DNA of 64,000 nucleotides from Cryptomeria japonica (GCF_030272615.1 NC_081412.1:539921835-539985834); one strand, 5' to 3'; counted from the stretch's first letter, positions 36,305 to 49,124 are shown. Notes: generated by a model not told the origin, from the letters alone. Translations and numbers: made by a program.

Positions 36305-36655
36305 GATTTTGAATTGCTAGATGAGCATCGATAGAATGCATTCAATCACTTGAAGGCATATCAGAAATGCATGAGACACAATTACAATCATAAGATAAAA
36401 CCTTGCAAATATTAGGTAGGTGACTTGGTCCTAAGACAAAATCCTAAAAATCAGCAAGACAAAGAGAAAAGGGACAAGTTTGAACCAAATTGGCTTGACC
36501 TTACGTCCCCACAACAATTTATGGCTCAAGTTCATATTAGTTATCTACGCTTGGAGGAGAACTATTGGATGATCTTATTAACAACATGCACCTTTGTAGG
36601 TTCTACACATAGCTTTTCAAGTCCAAATACTGTTGAAAAATACAAAAAAAATTGA
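36305..36655 (+). pseudogene. integrase C-terminal fragment of element F
   Basis: Reads LKAYQKCMRHNYNHK, then VGDLVLRQNPKNQQDKEKR and KFEPNWLD. This is the C-terminal domain of a gypsy integrase (the usual VGDLVLR block and KF.PNW-type ending). The RT, RNase H and integrase catalytic core that should precede it are absent, so a deletion joined it to the gag-protease end. Confidence 0.75.
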
Positions 36656-37310
36656 AAATTGTCAAAAATACAAAAAAAATCATAAAAAATAAAAAAAGAC
36701 GTCAATTTGGTGAAAACCTGGCAAATAGGCATCTTGTGACATTTTAAAGAAAATGAAAAATGGAAAAAAGTAAAGAGAAATAAATTCGTCTGATAGTGAA
36801 AACCACTTTGGTGACACCTTGGGTAGGTACTATGATGAAAACTAGGTTACTAGCATTATGTGTAGGGACATTTGCTCCTCCCTCCTTCAAGACTTAGTTT
36901 CACCCCTTTACTTTGCATACATGCACATCCCAACATTTGATAATAAACTTGTCCATTCCCATCATGGCTTGTTATTTATCTACCTAAGATTGGTTCAATA
37001 TCCATAATAAATTATTTTCACTTTCCCTTCACCCATTATAAATCAGTCCCATCTGTAACTAGGGACATATCCTAAACCTAGTGATGGAAATGGATCCTTT
37101 TCATTGCATTTTTTAAGGAGGATCATCTTTTTCTTCCTTCTTTCTTTCCGCACACAATCCACATTAAAAGGTCACTTGCATTGCCAATCCGCAATAAAAT
37201 GTTCGATCTTCTCTACAATAAAAGTATCAATTTCATAGAGTAAATTATTTTTAGATGAGACACAAGTAGTAGTAGGCTTTTAACAAATCAATCTTTTGGC
37301 AGACTTTGAC
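36656..37310 (+). other. 3' untranslated region of element F
   Basis: Contains the GGTGAAAACCTGG / GGTAGGTACTATGATGAAAAC motifs that follow the pol stop in many plant gypsy elements. No LTR start is found before the giant transposon begins. Confidence 0.6.
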
Positions 37311-37314
37311 TATA

Positions 37315-37344
37315 GGGTATGTGCAGGATCATGGTGTGCCAAAA
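37315..37344 (+). repeat. left inverted terminal repeat
   Basis: GGGTATGTGCAGGATCATGG followed by TGTGCCAAAA. The outer four bases are TATA (37,311-37,314). Confidence 0.6.
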
Positions 37345-38346
37345 CAAGCCCTTAAATGGCAATGAAATTTCAAAAAGTCAGAGTTATGCAACTTGACATG
37401 AAAATTTGAATAAGTTGTGAACATTAATTTTAAAATGTGTAAGAAGAGAATCTATAGAAAATTGAATGTAATTTCTAAGCTACTAGTTGTTTTTTGAAAA
37501 AAAAAAATCCTATTTGATGAAAATTTTAAATTTCAATGCAGTGGTACTAAAATTTCAGGAAAAAGATAAGAAGTAGATGTATGTCTGACCACCCTAATCA
37601 CAATCAAATCATAATATTTTTTTATAATATTTATAATATCATTATTTTACTCATGTCCGGATGTGACACATATTTTTTTTAATTTTTTTATAAAGTAAAT
37701 ATTTGTGAATTTTTTACTACATCTTTTTCAGAAATTCAGAAACTCCTACGTCTAACCACCTTAACTTGGTCAAAACATTATGAATTTTTTTTTTTTAATT
37801 TTTCCCTATAGTAGACGAAGCATAGGATGTGATGCATGTTTCAGATTCAAAAAATGTTATACCATTTGAAAGTTATGAGTGTTTTTCAACCAGTCTATCA
37901 ATTAGGACTATTGTCAGAATTCAATTAGAAAATAATTAATAATTATTTATTAAAGTCGAAATAAGAAAAACCTTATATTTTTGGAAACCTGAGAACGTCC
38001 TTTAAAAATCCTTTTCAAAAATAGTTGTCAGCCACCAATGTAAAGTCTGAAAAATCAAGGAATACTGAAAAACACATTTTTTCAGTTGACTTTCCAGGCT
38101 TGTCACTTCCAAGCCGAATCCCAAAGCATTCCAAAGCCAAAATTTTAAGTTTTAAATTTGTACAACAAAAATTGGATATCCGATTTTAATAAGTAAATTC
38201 ACTAACTAAATTTGCACATAATTAATCTATTGTTTATTAATATATTAATATATAATATTTTAATATATTAATTTATAAATAAATTAGTATATGATATTAG
38301 GGATAGGGAGAAGGGGAGAGGGGGGAGAGATATATATATATATTAG

Positions 38347-38348
<2 letters not shown>
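37345..38348. other. left arm of the giant transposon, no gene
   Basis: AT-rich, with no supported coding frame. It contains the palindrome variant at 38,171 and an ATTAATATATTAATATATAAT tract at 38,235-38,290. Confidence 0.5.
38171..38184 (+). promoter_or_regulatory. palindromic site ATTGGATATCCGAT, left arm
   Basis: One base from the perfect palindrome ATCGGATATCCGAT and identical to the copy at 62,110 near the other end. It is a possible transposase-binding site (inference). Confidence 0.4.
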
Positions 38349-38405
<57 letters not shown>

Positions 38406-38481
38406 GGAGGGTGAAGGGAAAGAGAGATGGGGAGAGAGATGGGAGAGAAAGATAGAGAGTGGGGGAGAGGGAGAGAGATAT
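38349..38481 (+). repeat. GA microsatellite and GA-rich tract
   Basis: A pure GA run of about 54 bp, then GGGGAGAGAGATGGGAGAG-type sequence up to the array. Confidence 0.9.
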
Positions 38482-38826
38482 TACGGGTCATATGGTTTCC
38501 TAAGGGGTCATATTAGTGTCCTACAACCCCTTAGGACACCATATAACCCCTTAAGACACCAAATTGTGTTGTTATGGGTCATATCATATTCTAAGGGGTC
38601 ATATTATGTCATATGACCCATTTAAGACAACATATCACCCCTTAGGACACAATATGACCCTTTATGACTCTATATGGTGTCGTTATGGGTCATATTCCCC
38701 CTTATGACACCATATGGTGTCATTAGGGGTCATATGGTGTCTTAAGGGGTCATGGGACACCATATCACCCCTAAAGAGAACATACAATCCCTTAGGACAC
38801 CATATTGGGTCGTTATGGGTCCTATG
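38482..38826. repeat. inverted 20-bp array, first segment
   Basis: Runs of ATATGGTGTCCTAAGGGGTC and its reverse complement GACCCCTTAGGACACCATAT. It is interrupted at CTATG by the solo LTR and resumes at 40,330. Confidence 0.85.
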
Positions 38827-40329
38827 TGATAACTTAATGATGAACGAATTGTACCAACCTGGTATTGAGAGGGGGGGTGAATCAGTACAGGCAAAAACTC
38901 AACCTTAAACTAGTTTGTCAACTAACACTTATGCACTGATAGACAAACAACAGCACCGGTCCTTCAATAGAGTTCAACCGATAGAACCCAATGTAACTAA
39001 GACGAGCAAAGACCGGTTGACACTTATCTTCTCATATAATCTAACTCTTCATTCCCATTTCACTCTAATGCATGAACAGGCAATCTACCATCAAAGATGT
39101 ACATATTATAGCAAGATCAACATGCATCACCACTTAATCAAAAAACAATCATAACATCACACATGACACACATATTTTTCACGTGGAAACCCAACTGGGA
39201 AAAACCACGGTGGGGATGAATACCCACAAGCTTGTTTTTGAACTCTTTGCAAGTCCGCTTTATTAGGAGCCTTGTCCGGTTAAAGATAGATACAATAGGT
39301 CATGTTAGGAACCGATCCTATTAGGGATCACCTAGTTAAGGGATGGCTACAATACCTGGTTAAGGGTTAAACCCTGTTAAGGGTACCTTGTTAGAGGATT
39401 TCAAGAACTCAATAGCTAAAGGATATCAATGACTCAGTAGCTTCGAGTTACCTTGTTAGAGGATTTTCGACAAGCCGGTTAAGGCTACCCTGTTAGGGGA
39501 TTTCACAACTGTTGAAGTAGTTAAAGATCAATAGGTATATCAATGACCTGATAATAGCACTCAATGCCAATGTAGATCCTCTTAAGCTCCTCTTCACCTT
39601 CTGAACTTACACTCTGCAGCTATGACTTCTCTTGTTTGGTCTGGAAAGAATCATGTATCTCTTCTCTTAGATACACACACACAACTTTTGCCAACAAAAC
39701 TCTAAAAGAATCACAACATCGACCTTATAGAAAATAGTTAGGTCGGAAGCATAAACCCTAAACCCTAAACCTAATAGGTTAAGGAATTCAAATGGTTCAA
39801 TCCTGACCATTGATCATATTGTATTGAATGCAACAGTCTTGATCCAATCTCAAGACATTCTCCATCATTCATTTTCCACCGATTTCATGGCAGTTGATAA
39901 CCCATCACACATTATCACTATTTACAGACTTCGCACATTCCTGAGCTAGATAGGAACACTCTTCTTTATGCAAGATCCTTCACGTGCACAAGGCTTACGT
40001 GGCAACACTATCTGTTCTTCATTATCATGCTAACTTCATCACATAAAGATCACCAATTGAATCACATAGGCTTAAGATACTCCAACTGAAAATCCTAAAG
40101 TGGAAACTACCTACCAACCGGTAGTCATCCAATGCTTCCATGTGTCGGTTCCCATGACTACATGTCGGTTCACCTTGACATGCCAGTTCACCTTGAATAA
40201 ATATACTGCTTTACTTTGGCATATATACTGGTTCTCACATATGTCGGTTCTCTCTTCATATCACATATTGACATCAATGACAACATACAATATCATTATG
40301 TCCTCATACTGGTTCACATAATGCCAACA
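38827..40329 (-). mobile_element. solo copia-type LTR, 1,503 bp, TSD CTATG
   Basis: TGATAACTTAATG...ATAATGCCAACA flanked by CTATG at 38,822-38,826 and 40,330-40,334. The minus-strand orientation is shown by the GGGAAAAACCACGGTGGGG block at 39,198, the reverse of the motif in the other LTRs, and by the GAGAGGGGGGGTGAATCAGTA segment at its left end. ACCGGT motifs occur throughout. There is no internal region, so it arose by LTR-LTR recombination. Confidence 0.88.
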
Positions 40330-43300
40330 CTATGGTGTCCTAAGGGGTCATATTATGTCCTACGACCCCTTAGGACAGCATATGACCCCTTAAAACACCA
40401 AATTGTGTCGATATGGGTCATATTGTGTCCTAAGGGGTCATAGGACACCATATGACCCCTAAGGACAACATACAACCCCTTATGACACCATATTGGGTCA
40501 TTATGAGTCATATGGTTTCCTAAGGGGTCATATTGTGTCCTACGACCCCTTAGGACACCATATTGTCGTTATGGGTCATATTCTATCCTAAGGGGTCATG
40601 GGACACCATATGACCCCTAAGGACAACATACGACCCCTTACGACACCATATTGGGTTGTTAAAGGTCCTATGGTGTCCTAAGGGGTCATATTGTGTCCTA
40701 CGACCCCTTAGGACACCATATGACCCCTTAAGAAACCAAATTATGTTGTTATGGGTCCTATGGTGTCCTAAGGGGTCATATTATGTCCTAAGGGGTCATA
40801 TTGTGTCCTAAGGGATCATGGGACACCATATGACCCCTAAAGAGAACATACGACCCCTTATGACATCATATTGGGTTGTTGTGGGTCCTATGGTGTCCTA
40901 AGGGGTCATATTGTGTCCTACGACCCCTTAGGATACCATATGACCCCTTAAGACACCAAATTGTGTCGTTATGGGTCATATTGTGTCTTAAGGGGTCATG
41001 GGACACCATACACCCCTAGGGACAACATACGACCTCTTACGACACCATATTGGGTCGTTATGGGTCATATTGTGTCCTTAAGGGGTCGTATTGTTTCATA
41101 TGACCCCTTTAAGATACCATATGACACCTTAGGGCATAATATGACCCTTTATGACTTTATATAATATCGTTATGGGTCATATGACCCCTTATGACACCAT
41201 ATAGTGTCATTAGGGGTCATGGGACACCATATGACCACTAAGGACAACATACGACCCCTTATGACACCATATTAGGTTGTTATGAGTCCTATGGTATCCA
41301 TAGAGGTCATATTGTGTCCTACAAGCCCTTAGGACACCATATGACCCCTTAAGACACCAAAGTGTGTCGTTATGGGTCATAGGACACCATACCACACCTA
41401 AGGACAACATACGACCCCTTACAAAACCATATTGGGTCCTATGGTGTTGTAAGGGGTCATATTGTGCCCTACGACCCCTTAGAACACCATATGACCCCTT
41501 AAGACACTAAATTTTGTCGTTATGGATCATATTGATTCTTAAGGGGTCATATTGTGTCATAAGGGGTCATATGGTGTCCTAAGGGGTCATGGGACACCAT
41601 ATGACCCCTAAAGAGAACATACGACCCCTTATGACATCATATTGGGTTGTTGTGGGTCCTATGGTGTTCTAAGGGGTCATATTGTGTCCTACGACCCCTT
41701 AGGATACCATATGACCCCTTAAGACACCAAATTGTGTTGTTATGGGTCATATTGTGTCTTAAGGGGTCATGGGACACCATACACCCCTAGGGACAACATA
41801 CGACCTCTTACGACACCATATTGGGTCGTTATGGGTCATATTGTGTCCTTAAGGGGTCATATTGTTTCATATGACCCCTTTAAGACACCATATGACACCT
41901 TAGGGCATAATATGACCCTTTATGACTTTATATAATATCGTTATGGGTCATATGACCCCTTATGACACCATATAGTGTCATTAGGGGTCATGGGACACCA
42001 TATGACCACTAAGGACAACATACGACCCCTTATGACACCATATTAGGTTGTTATGAGTCCTATGGTATCCATAGAGGTCATATTGTGTCCTACAACCCCT
42101 TAGGACACCATATGACCCCTTAAGACACCAAAGTGTGTCGTTATGGGTCATAGGACACCATACCACACCTAAGGACAACATACGACCCCTTACGAAACCA
42201 TATTGGGTCCTATGGTGTTGTAAGGGGTCATATTGTGCCCTACGACCCCTTAGGACACCATATGACCCCTTAAGACACTAAATTTTGTCATTATGGATCA
42301 TATTGATTCTTAAGGGGTCATATTGTGTCGTAAGGGGTCATATGGTGTCCTAAGGGGTCATGGGACATCATATGACCCCTAAGGACAACATACAACCCCT
42401 TACGACACCATATTGGGTCGTTATGAGTCATATGATGTCCATAATGGTCATATTGTGTCCTACGACCCCTTAGGACACCATATGACCCCTTATGACACCA
42501 TATTGAGTCGTTATGAGTCATACAGTGTCCATAGGAGTCATATTTTATTCTATGACCCCTTAGGACATCATATGACCCCTTAAGACAACAAATTGTGTCA
42601 TTATGGGTCATACGGTGTCCTAAGGGGTCATGGGACACCATATGACCCCTAAGTACAACATACAACCCCTTATGACACCATATTGGGTCGTTATGAGTCA
42701 TATGGTGTCCATAGGGGTCATATTGTGTCCTATGACTCGTTAGGACACCATATGACCCCTTAAGACACCAAATTATGTCTTTATGGGTCATATTGTGTCC
42801 TAAGGGGTCATGGGACACCATATGACCCCTAAGGACAACATATGACCCCTTATGACACCATATCGGGTTGTTATGGGTCCTATGGTTTCCTAAGGGGTCA
42901 TATTACATCCTACAACACCTTAGGACACCATATGACCCGTTAAGACACCACATTGGGTCGTTATGGGTCATATGGTGTCCTAAGGGGTCATATTGTGTCC
43001 TACGACCCCTTAGGACACCATATGACCCCTTAAGACACCAAATTGTGTCATTATGGGTCATATGGTTTCCTAAGGGGTGATGGGACACCATATGACCCCT
43101 AAGTACAACATATGACCCCTTATGACACCATATTGGGTTGTTATGAGCCATATGATGTCCATAGGGGTCATATTGTGTCCTACGACTGCTTAGGACACCA
43201 TATGACCCCTTAAGACACCAAATTTTGTCGTTATGGGTCATATTGTGTCTTAAGGGGTTATGGGACACCATAGGACCCCTAAAGACAACACACGACCCCT

Positions 43301-43541
43301 TATGACACCATATTGGGTCATTATGAGTCATATGGTGTCCATAGGGGTTATATTGTGTCCTACGACCCCTTAAGACACTGAATACTATCGTTATGGGTCA
43401 TATTGTTTCATAAGGGGTCATGGGACACCATATGACCCCTAAGGACAACATACGACCCCTTATGACACCATATTGGGTCATTATGAGTCATATGGTATCC
43501 ATAGAGGTCATATTGTGTCCTACAACCCCTTAGGACACCAT
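40330..43541. repeat. inverted 20-bp array, main segment
   Basis: The same 20-bp unit in alternating orientation. Landmark GGGACACCATATGACCCCTA recurs at 180-bp (9 units) and 270-bp steps, e.g. 42,631, 42,811, 43,081 and 43,261. Frequent C/T and G/A variants. Open frames repeating WCLKGSYGVLRG arise because 180 is divisible by 3 and are not genes. Confidence 0.92.
40811..42352. repeat. 771-bp direct duplication within the array
   Basis: Rare variants recur exactly 771 bp apart, e.g. ACACCCCTAGGGACAACATA at 41,011 and 41,782, and TATGACTTTATATAATATCG near 41,150 and 41,921. The two copies differ at only a few bases, so this is much younger than the array. Confidence 0.8.
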
Positions 43542-44587
43542 TGTTGGTATTTTGGTATGGTTTTGTCATTGATGTCAACACCTGCTAAATACACCTACTT
43601 TGGAGATCCAGCAACATTCACCGGTAATCAATAAACTGTTCAAATAGTCACCAGTATATGGTTAACTAGTAGGATATAATGTTCACCGGTACCTGCAATG
43701 ACATAGAAGACACTTGGTAATGTCGAAGACATCATGTGGACACTTTTCTTTGAAGTAATAATCATTGGTATATTCTTATTTGCATATTTGCTTTTACCGG
43801 CAAATAGGTCCAGGTTATCTAGGGTTACACCGGCAGATTTATCTTTTCCAGATCAGCATGGCACGCTATGGAAATGATTTATTATTGTTGTAAATGCATT
43901 AAGCTGACATGTTCAATCGGTTATTACATCAAATATTGTATTATTTGTAAAATGTTTTATTGTAATATCTTGTAAAGCCGACCTACTAAAATTGGTCTTA
44001 GGGTATGGTATAAATGTAAGATCTTATTTGTAAGATCAAGTGTGGAATGCAAAAAAAGATTTAAGGAAGGATATATGCGAGATCAAGCAGAGATATACAC
44101 GAAGACATCATTTAAAGGTGAAGTAAGGTTTTTGTAAAAGCATATCAGCATTACACTGGTACTGAATCCAGCATATGAAGATGCTATTTTGTTCAGTACA
44201 TTCTCATTGGATTTAACCATCCAACAGTAGTCAGTGTGACTCCCATTTGTGTTTTGAGCAGTGAGCTCTAGGCTGTTGGCCTTTCTACATGTGCAGACCC
44301 CTCTTTGTACACTTACTATCTACAGTAGTATCATCTGATTGTGGGTAAGGTTTCCCACCATGGTTTTTCCCCTTACAGGGTTTCCACGTCCAAATATTTG
44401 TGTCATGTGTTGTGGATGACTTTGTGCTTATGTTTCATGCATTAATTCTTACCTGTTAACACTGTCTACCGGCACACTTAACTGTCTTACCGGTATTAAG
44501 CATTAAGTTGGTTAATAAGATTTTGGTTTGAATTTATTAGACAACTGATTCACCCCCCCCCCCACTCAGTTGTCCCTGGGACCTACA
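43542..44587 (+). repeat. 5' LTR of element D
   Basis: TGTTGGTATTTTGGTATGG to GGGACCTACA, 1,046 bp. Contains ACCGGT motifs, a TATAAAT box, the CCACCATGGTTTTTCC block (44,356) and a terminal GACAACTGATTCACCC...CTCAGTTGTC hairpin. Confidence 0.95.
44009..44015 (+). promoter_or_regulatory. candidate TATA box in D's 5' LTR
   Basis: TATAAAT in GGTATAAATGTAAGATC, conserved at 49,592-49,598 of the 3' LTR. It is a likely core promoter for the element RNA (inference). Confidence 0.45.
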
Positions 44588-44589
44588 AT

Positions 44590-44602
44590 TGGTATCAGAG
44601 CC
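44590..44602 (+). other. primer binding site of element D
   Basis: TGGTATCAGAGCC, two bases after the LTR, complementary to the tRNA-iMet 3' end. Confidence 0.93.
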
Positions 44603-44644
44603 TAGTCCTCTTTTTGCAGAAGTTTGACAACTTGAGGAGACCCA

Positions 44645-47600
44645 ATGTCTACTAATTATTTCAGAAAGGATAGTCCTAAGCTTGATGGAACCAACTATGG
44701 AATATGGAAAATCAAAATGGAGACACATCTGAATTGCATTGGTAAAGACATCCGGGAAGTTACTAAGAATGCTTATACTGTTGCTGTAGCTGGTCAGCCT
44801 GCTCCTATTACTTTAGCTAAAGATGAAGAAAATGATTGCAAAGCAAGAGAAGCACTTTTGAGCGCATTATCAGATCAAAAAATCATGGGATTATCAGATA
44901 GATCCACTACAAAAGCTATCTGGGATCATTTGGAAACACTGAATGAAGGGGATTCCATAGTCAAAATTGCAAAACTTGAAAGCTTCCGAGTCAGGTATGA
45001 ACATCTGAAAATGGAAGAAGATGAAAGGATTTATGCTTTTATGGAAAGAGTAAATGAAATTGTTTTAGGTATCAAATGTTGTGGAGGAACCTTGAGTGAA
45101 GATGAGATTGTTTCAAAAATCTTAAGAGGTTTTCCACTGGCATATAAAATGAAGGTTATTGCTATTAATGAGTTGAGAACAATGCCTAATACATCAGTAA
45201 CTAGGGATACATTGATTGGAAAACTTTCAGCTTTTGAAATTGAGGAATTTGGTCTTGTTGCTACTATAAAAATTGATTTGGCCTTCAAAGCATCAACATC
45301 ATCTGCTCCATCTTTTGACAAATCAGACTGGAGAGCCTTCTATGCAAAAGAACTTGAAGAAACCAGGAAGGAGAATGAAGAGCTTGAAAAACTTGAAGCA
45401 CTATTTGCAAGAAAAATGCCAAAAGGCCCAATTGGAAGTAAGTATGAAGGTAAAGCACCCTTTAAATGTTTCAACTGCAATAAGATTGGTCATATGGCTT
45501 CAAGATGCCCTGATAGACATGCTAGACTAAGAGAAGAAGCTAAAAGGACATACAAACCTAATCCTGAATATCAGAGATACAAATTTAAGAAAAACAAAGA
45601 TAAATCCTGTTACATTGCTGATGAAGGTGTGACTAATGATTCTGATGAGGATCCAGCAGACAACGGATGGTTCTTTGTTGCTATAACAGAAGATCAACCG
45701 GTACCTATTGCTCAACCAGTAGAACAAGCCCTAGAAACTAAAGTTGAATCAAAGGATGAATGGATTATTGACTTAGGATGCTCACATCACATGACTGGAG
45801 ACAAAGGTAAATTCTTGAACTTTCAAGAATACAATTGAGGTTTAGTAAGATTTGGAGATGACAAAGCCTGTTCAATCAAAGGTAAGGGTTCAATATCTAT
45901 TGATGGTAAACATAACACTGACAATGTTTACTATGTTGAAGGATTAAAACATAATCTTTTAAGTGTTGGTCAATTAGTTGAGAAAGGTTTTCAGTTACAA
46001 CTTAAAAATGGAAAATGCAAAATCATGAATAGAACTGGTTTGGAAATTGCAACCGGTAATCAGACTAGAGGTAATATCTTTCATTTGAATAACAGTGAAA
46101 AGGCATGCTTAATTGCACATATAGATGAAAGTTGGCTATGGCATAAAAGACTATTTCATGTAAATTTTGATTGCATGGTAAAAATCAGTACTTCTAAGGC
46201 AGTTAGAGATCTACCTAAAATTATGAAACCTCAGAATACAATTTGCAAGGAATGTCAATTTGGAAAACAAGTTAGAGCTAGTTTCAAAAGTATTCCAGAA
46301 AAATCCAATAATGCTCTTGATTTAATTCACACTAATTTATGTGGTCCAGCTAGAACTAAAAGCTTACAAGGTGATAGATATTTCATGCTAATTATTGATG
46401 ATTATTCTAGAATGTGTTGGGTTACTTTTCTCAAGGAAAAATTAGAAGCACTTGGGAAGTTCAAACTATTCAAAGCAATGGTTGAAAATGAAACCGGTAA
46501 GAAAATTAAATGTTTAAGATCAGATCAAGGAGGAGAATTCACATCAAGAGATTTTAATACATTCTGTGAAGTAAATGGAATCAAAAGACAATTATCAGCA
46601 CCTCGGACACCACAACAGAATGGAGTTGTTGAAAGGAAAAACAGAACTATTTTGGATGCAGCAAGAAGTATGTTATCTGAAGCAAATCTACCACATGTGT
46701 ACTGGAGAGAGGCAGTAAGCACTGCTGTCTATACATTCAACAAAGTTCACATCAAAGGTGAAACCGGTAAGACCCCTCATGAACTATGGTTTGGTAATAC
46801 TCCTACTCTTAAGTATTTCAGAATTTTTGGAAGTAAATGTTATATTAGAAGAGATGAGTATATTGGCAAGTTTGATACTAGAAGTGATGAAGGAATATTT
46901 CTTGGTTATTCATCTAAGAGTAAAGCTTATAGATGTTTTAATAAAAGATTACAAAAAATTGTTGAGAGTACAAATGTAAAGATTGATGAACAATTCAGAG
47001 GAACATCAAGGTATATAGACTCTGAACTGGTAACAGAAATTATGAGAAATGAACCAACAGTAAATCCACCGGTACAGAATGATGATCCAGTTACTCCGGT
47101 ATCATCAAAGGATTCCATAGTAATTGAAGAAAAACAACAGACTAAGACACCCCGGTATGTAAGACTGAATCATTCTGAAGATCAGATAATTGGAAGAAAA
47201 TTTAAAGGAGTCATGACAAGAGGAAGATTGGCAAATGAAGAGGTATGTGAAGATAAATTTTGGATTAAAGCTATGGAAGAAGAATCAGGACAAATTGAGA
47301 AAAATAATACTTGGACATTAGTTCCCCGACCTGAAAATAAAAATGTAATTGGAACCAAATGGGTATTTAGAAACAAACTCAATGAAGATGGTAAGGTTGT
47401 CAGGAATAAAGCAAGACTATTGTGTAAGGGATATTCTCAGAAAGAAGGAGTTTATTACAATGAAACCTTTGCACCGGTAGCTAGAATTGAGGCAGTTAGA
47501 TTATTCTTGGCCTTTGCAGCTCACAAAGATTACAAAGTCTATCAAATGGATATTAAATGTGCATTTTTGAATGGAGATTTTGAAGAGGAAGTTTATATTG

Positions 47601-48757
47601 AACAACCTGATGGATTTTCCTTGACAGATGACAATGATATGGTTTGCAGATTAAGAAAAGCTCTGTATGGACTAAAACAAGCTCCAAGAGCCTGGTATGC
47701 AAGATTGGATAAGTATCTTTTAAAAATTGGTTTTACTAAAGGAAATGCAGATAGAAATTTATATTACAAAGTAACTAATGATGACATCTTGATTATGGAA
47801 GTATTTGTTGATGATATCATCTTTGGAGGAGAAGATGGTTTATGCAAAGAATTTTCTCTTAAAATGCAGCATGAATTTGAAATGTCTATGATTGGAGAAA
47901 TAAAATTCTTTTTAGGATTGCAGATTTTACAGACTGATAAAGGCATATTTTTTAGTCAATCTAAGTACTTGAAAGAGTTACTCAAGAAATTTGGGATGGA
48001 GAACTATAAACCGGTAAGCACACCCATGACTACAAATGACAAATTATCTCAAAGGGATGAATCTACACCTGTTAATCCAACTAGATACAAATCTATGATA
48101 GGAGGTTTACTGTATTTGACACAAACCAGACCTGATATTATGAATGCAGTATGTATAGTTTCTATATTTCAGAGTAATCCCAGGGAAAATCATGAATCAA
48201 CAGTAAAAAGGATTTTCTGGTACTTACAAGGCACAACAAATCTTGGATTATGGTATCCTAAAGATGAAAATTTTGATCTATATGCATACAGAGATGCAAA
48301 TTGGGCAGGAGATGTGGATGATAGAAAGAGCACCACTGGAGGAGAATTCTTTCTTGGAAAGAGATTAGTTTCTTGGTTAAGTAAGAAACAGAGTTGTACA
48401 TCTTTATCAACAGCAAAATCAGGATATGTTGCAATAGCAACAAACTGTACACAGGTACTTTGGCTTAAGAAAATGTTGAAAGACATAAAGGTAAAATGCA
48501 AGGAACCTATTACTATATATTGTGATAACACTGCAGCAATTGATATATCTAAGAATCCAATATTACATTCTAAAACAAAACATGTTTCTATCAAACTGAA
48601 TTTTCTAAGGGAAAAAGTTGAAGAAAAGGAAATTAAACTAGTTTATGTGAATACTAAAGAACAACTTGCAGATATTTTTACAAAACCTTTGCCTAAGGAA
48701 ACTTTTGAGTATCTCAGAGATCAGCTCGGAGTCTTACCTCCACCGGTAGAGACTTAG
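44645..48757 (+). pseudogene. gag-pol polyprotein of element D, one in-frame stop
   Basis: A frame of 1,371 codons starting MSTNYFRKDSPKLDGTNYG and broken only by TGA at 45,836-45,838. Gag has a CCHC knuckle CFNCNKIGHMASRC at residues 275-288. Protease reads DLGCSHHMTG at 376, where Asp-Ser-Gly is usual. Integrase has the His/Cys zinc part, HTN at 562-564 (Asn at the usual first catalytic Asp), Asp 627 in LRSDQGGEF and Glu 663 in NGVVERKNRT, giving the 35-residue spacing. Reverse transcriptase has MDIKCAFLNG and FVDD at about 1,054-1,057. RNase H has STAKSGYVA, lacking the usual Glu. It ends VLPPPVET-stop. It provides all retrotransposition steps in an intact relative; this copy is probably inactive. 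Confidence 0.93.
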
Positions 48758-49112
48758 ACAGTTGATGATTGTCATCAACCGGCAGAATTAAATGGACAAA
48801 TATTTTATTTCAGTATTTGATGAGGAAGCTAGTTCTTAGGGGGAGTAGTTGGTATATTGAATTGGTTGGTATTTTGTATGAACTTGACCTTTTTGTGACT
48901 TTGGCATTTGATGTCAAAGGGGGAGAGATATATGGAAAAACAATAAGGAAAGATATATGGAAAAATGCATTATCTTTTTGAGGAAAGATTGGTATTGAAA
49001 ATAAATCTTTGAATAAACACATATTACTCCCAGGGGGAGAATTGGTTTTTGTACTTGGCATTTCTGCTTTGGCACTTTGATGGTTTTTCTATCTTGTGTT
49101 GCCATCAATACC
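48758..49112 (+). other. 3' untranslated region of element D
   Basis: Contains three GGGGGAG runs (48,839, 48,920 and 49,033), as in element C, and no gene. Confidence 0.7.
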
Positions 49113-49124
49113 AAAGGGGGAGAT
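49113..49124 (+). other. polypurine tract of element D
   Basis: AAAGGGGGAGAT immediately before the 3' LTR; GCCATCAATACC precedes it. Confidence 0.93.

Larger units (their letters stand above)
10445..37310 (+). mobile_element. Ty3/gypsy element F, host of a 19.2-kb nested insertion, lacks RT
   Basis: The components in order are an LTR start TGTAGACACCTAAAATTG, a primer site TGGTATCAGGAGTT (11,381), a long leader, gag (to 15,304), the rest of gag and protease (34,484-36,132), the C-terminal end of integrase (36,305-36,655) and a typical 3' region with repeated GTGAAAACC motifs. The frame across the insertion joins cleanly: ...VTTRWGEV before and KFTLQGA after. Reverse transcriptase, RNase H and the integrase core are missing. 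No 3' LTR was found; the giant transposon starts at 37,315. Confidence 0.75.

Noticed and set aside
39721-39775. CCCTAAACCCTAAACC resembling a telomeric repeat
   Set aside because: Only two or three units inside the solo LTR; too short to be telomeric DNA.
44590-44602. tRNA fragment
   Set aside because: TGGTATCAGAGCC is the primer site next to an LTR; no cloverleaf surrounds it here or at 16,167 and 26,037.
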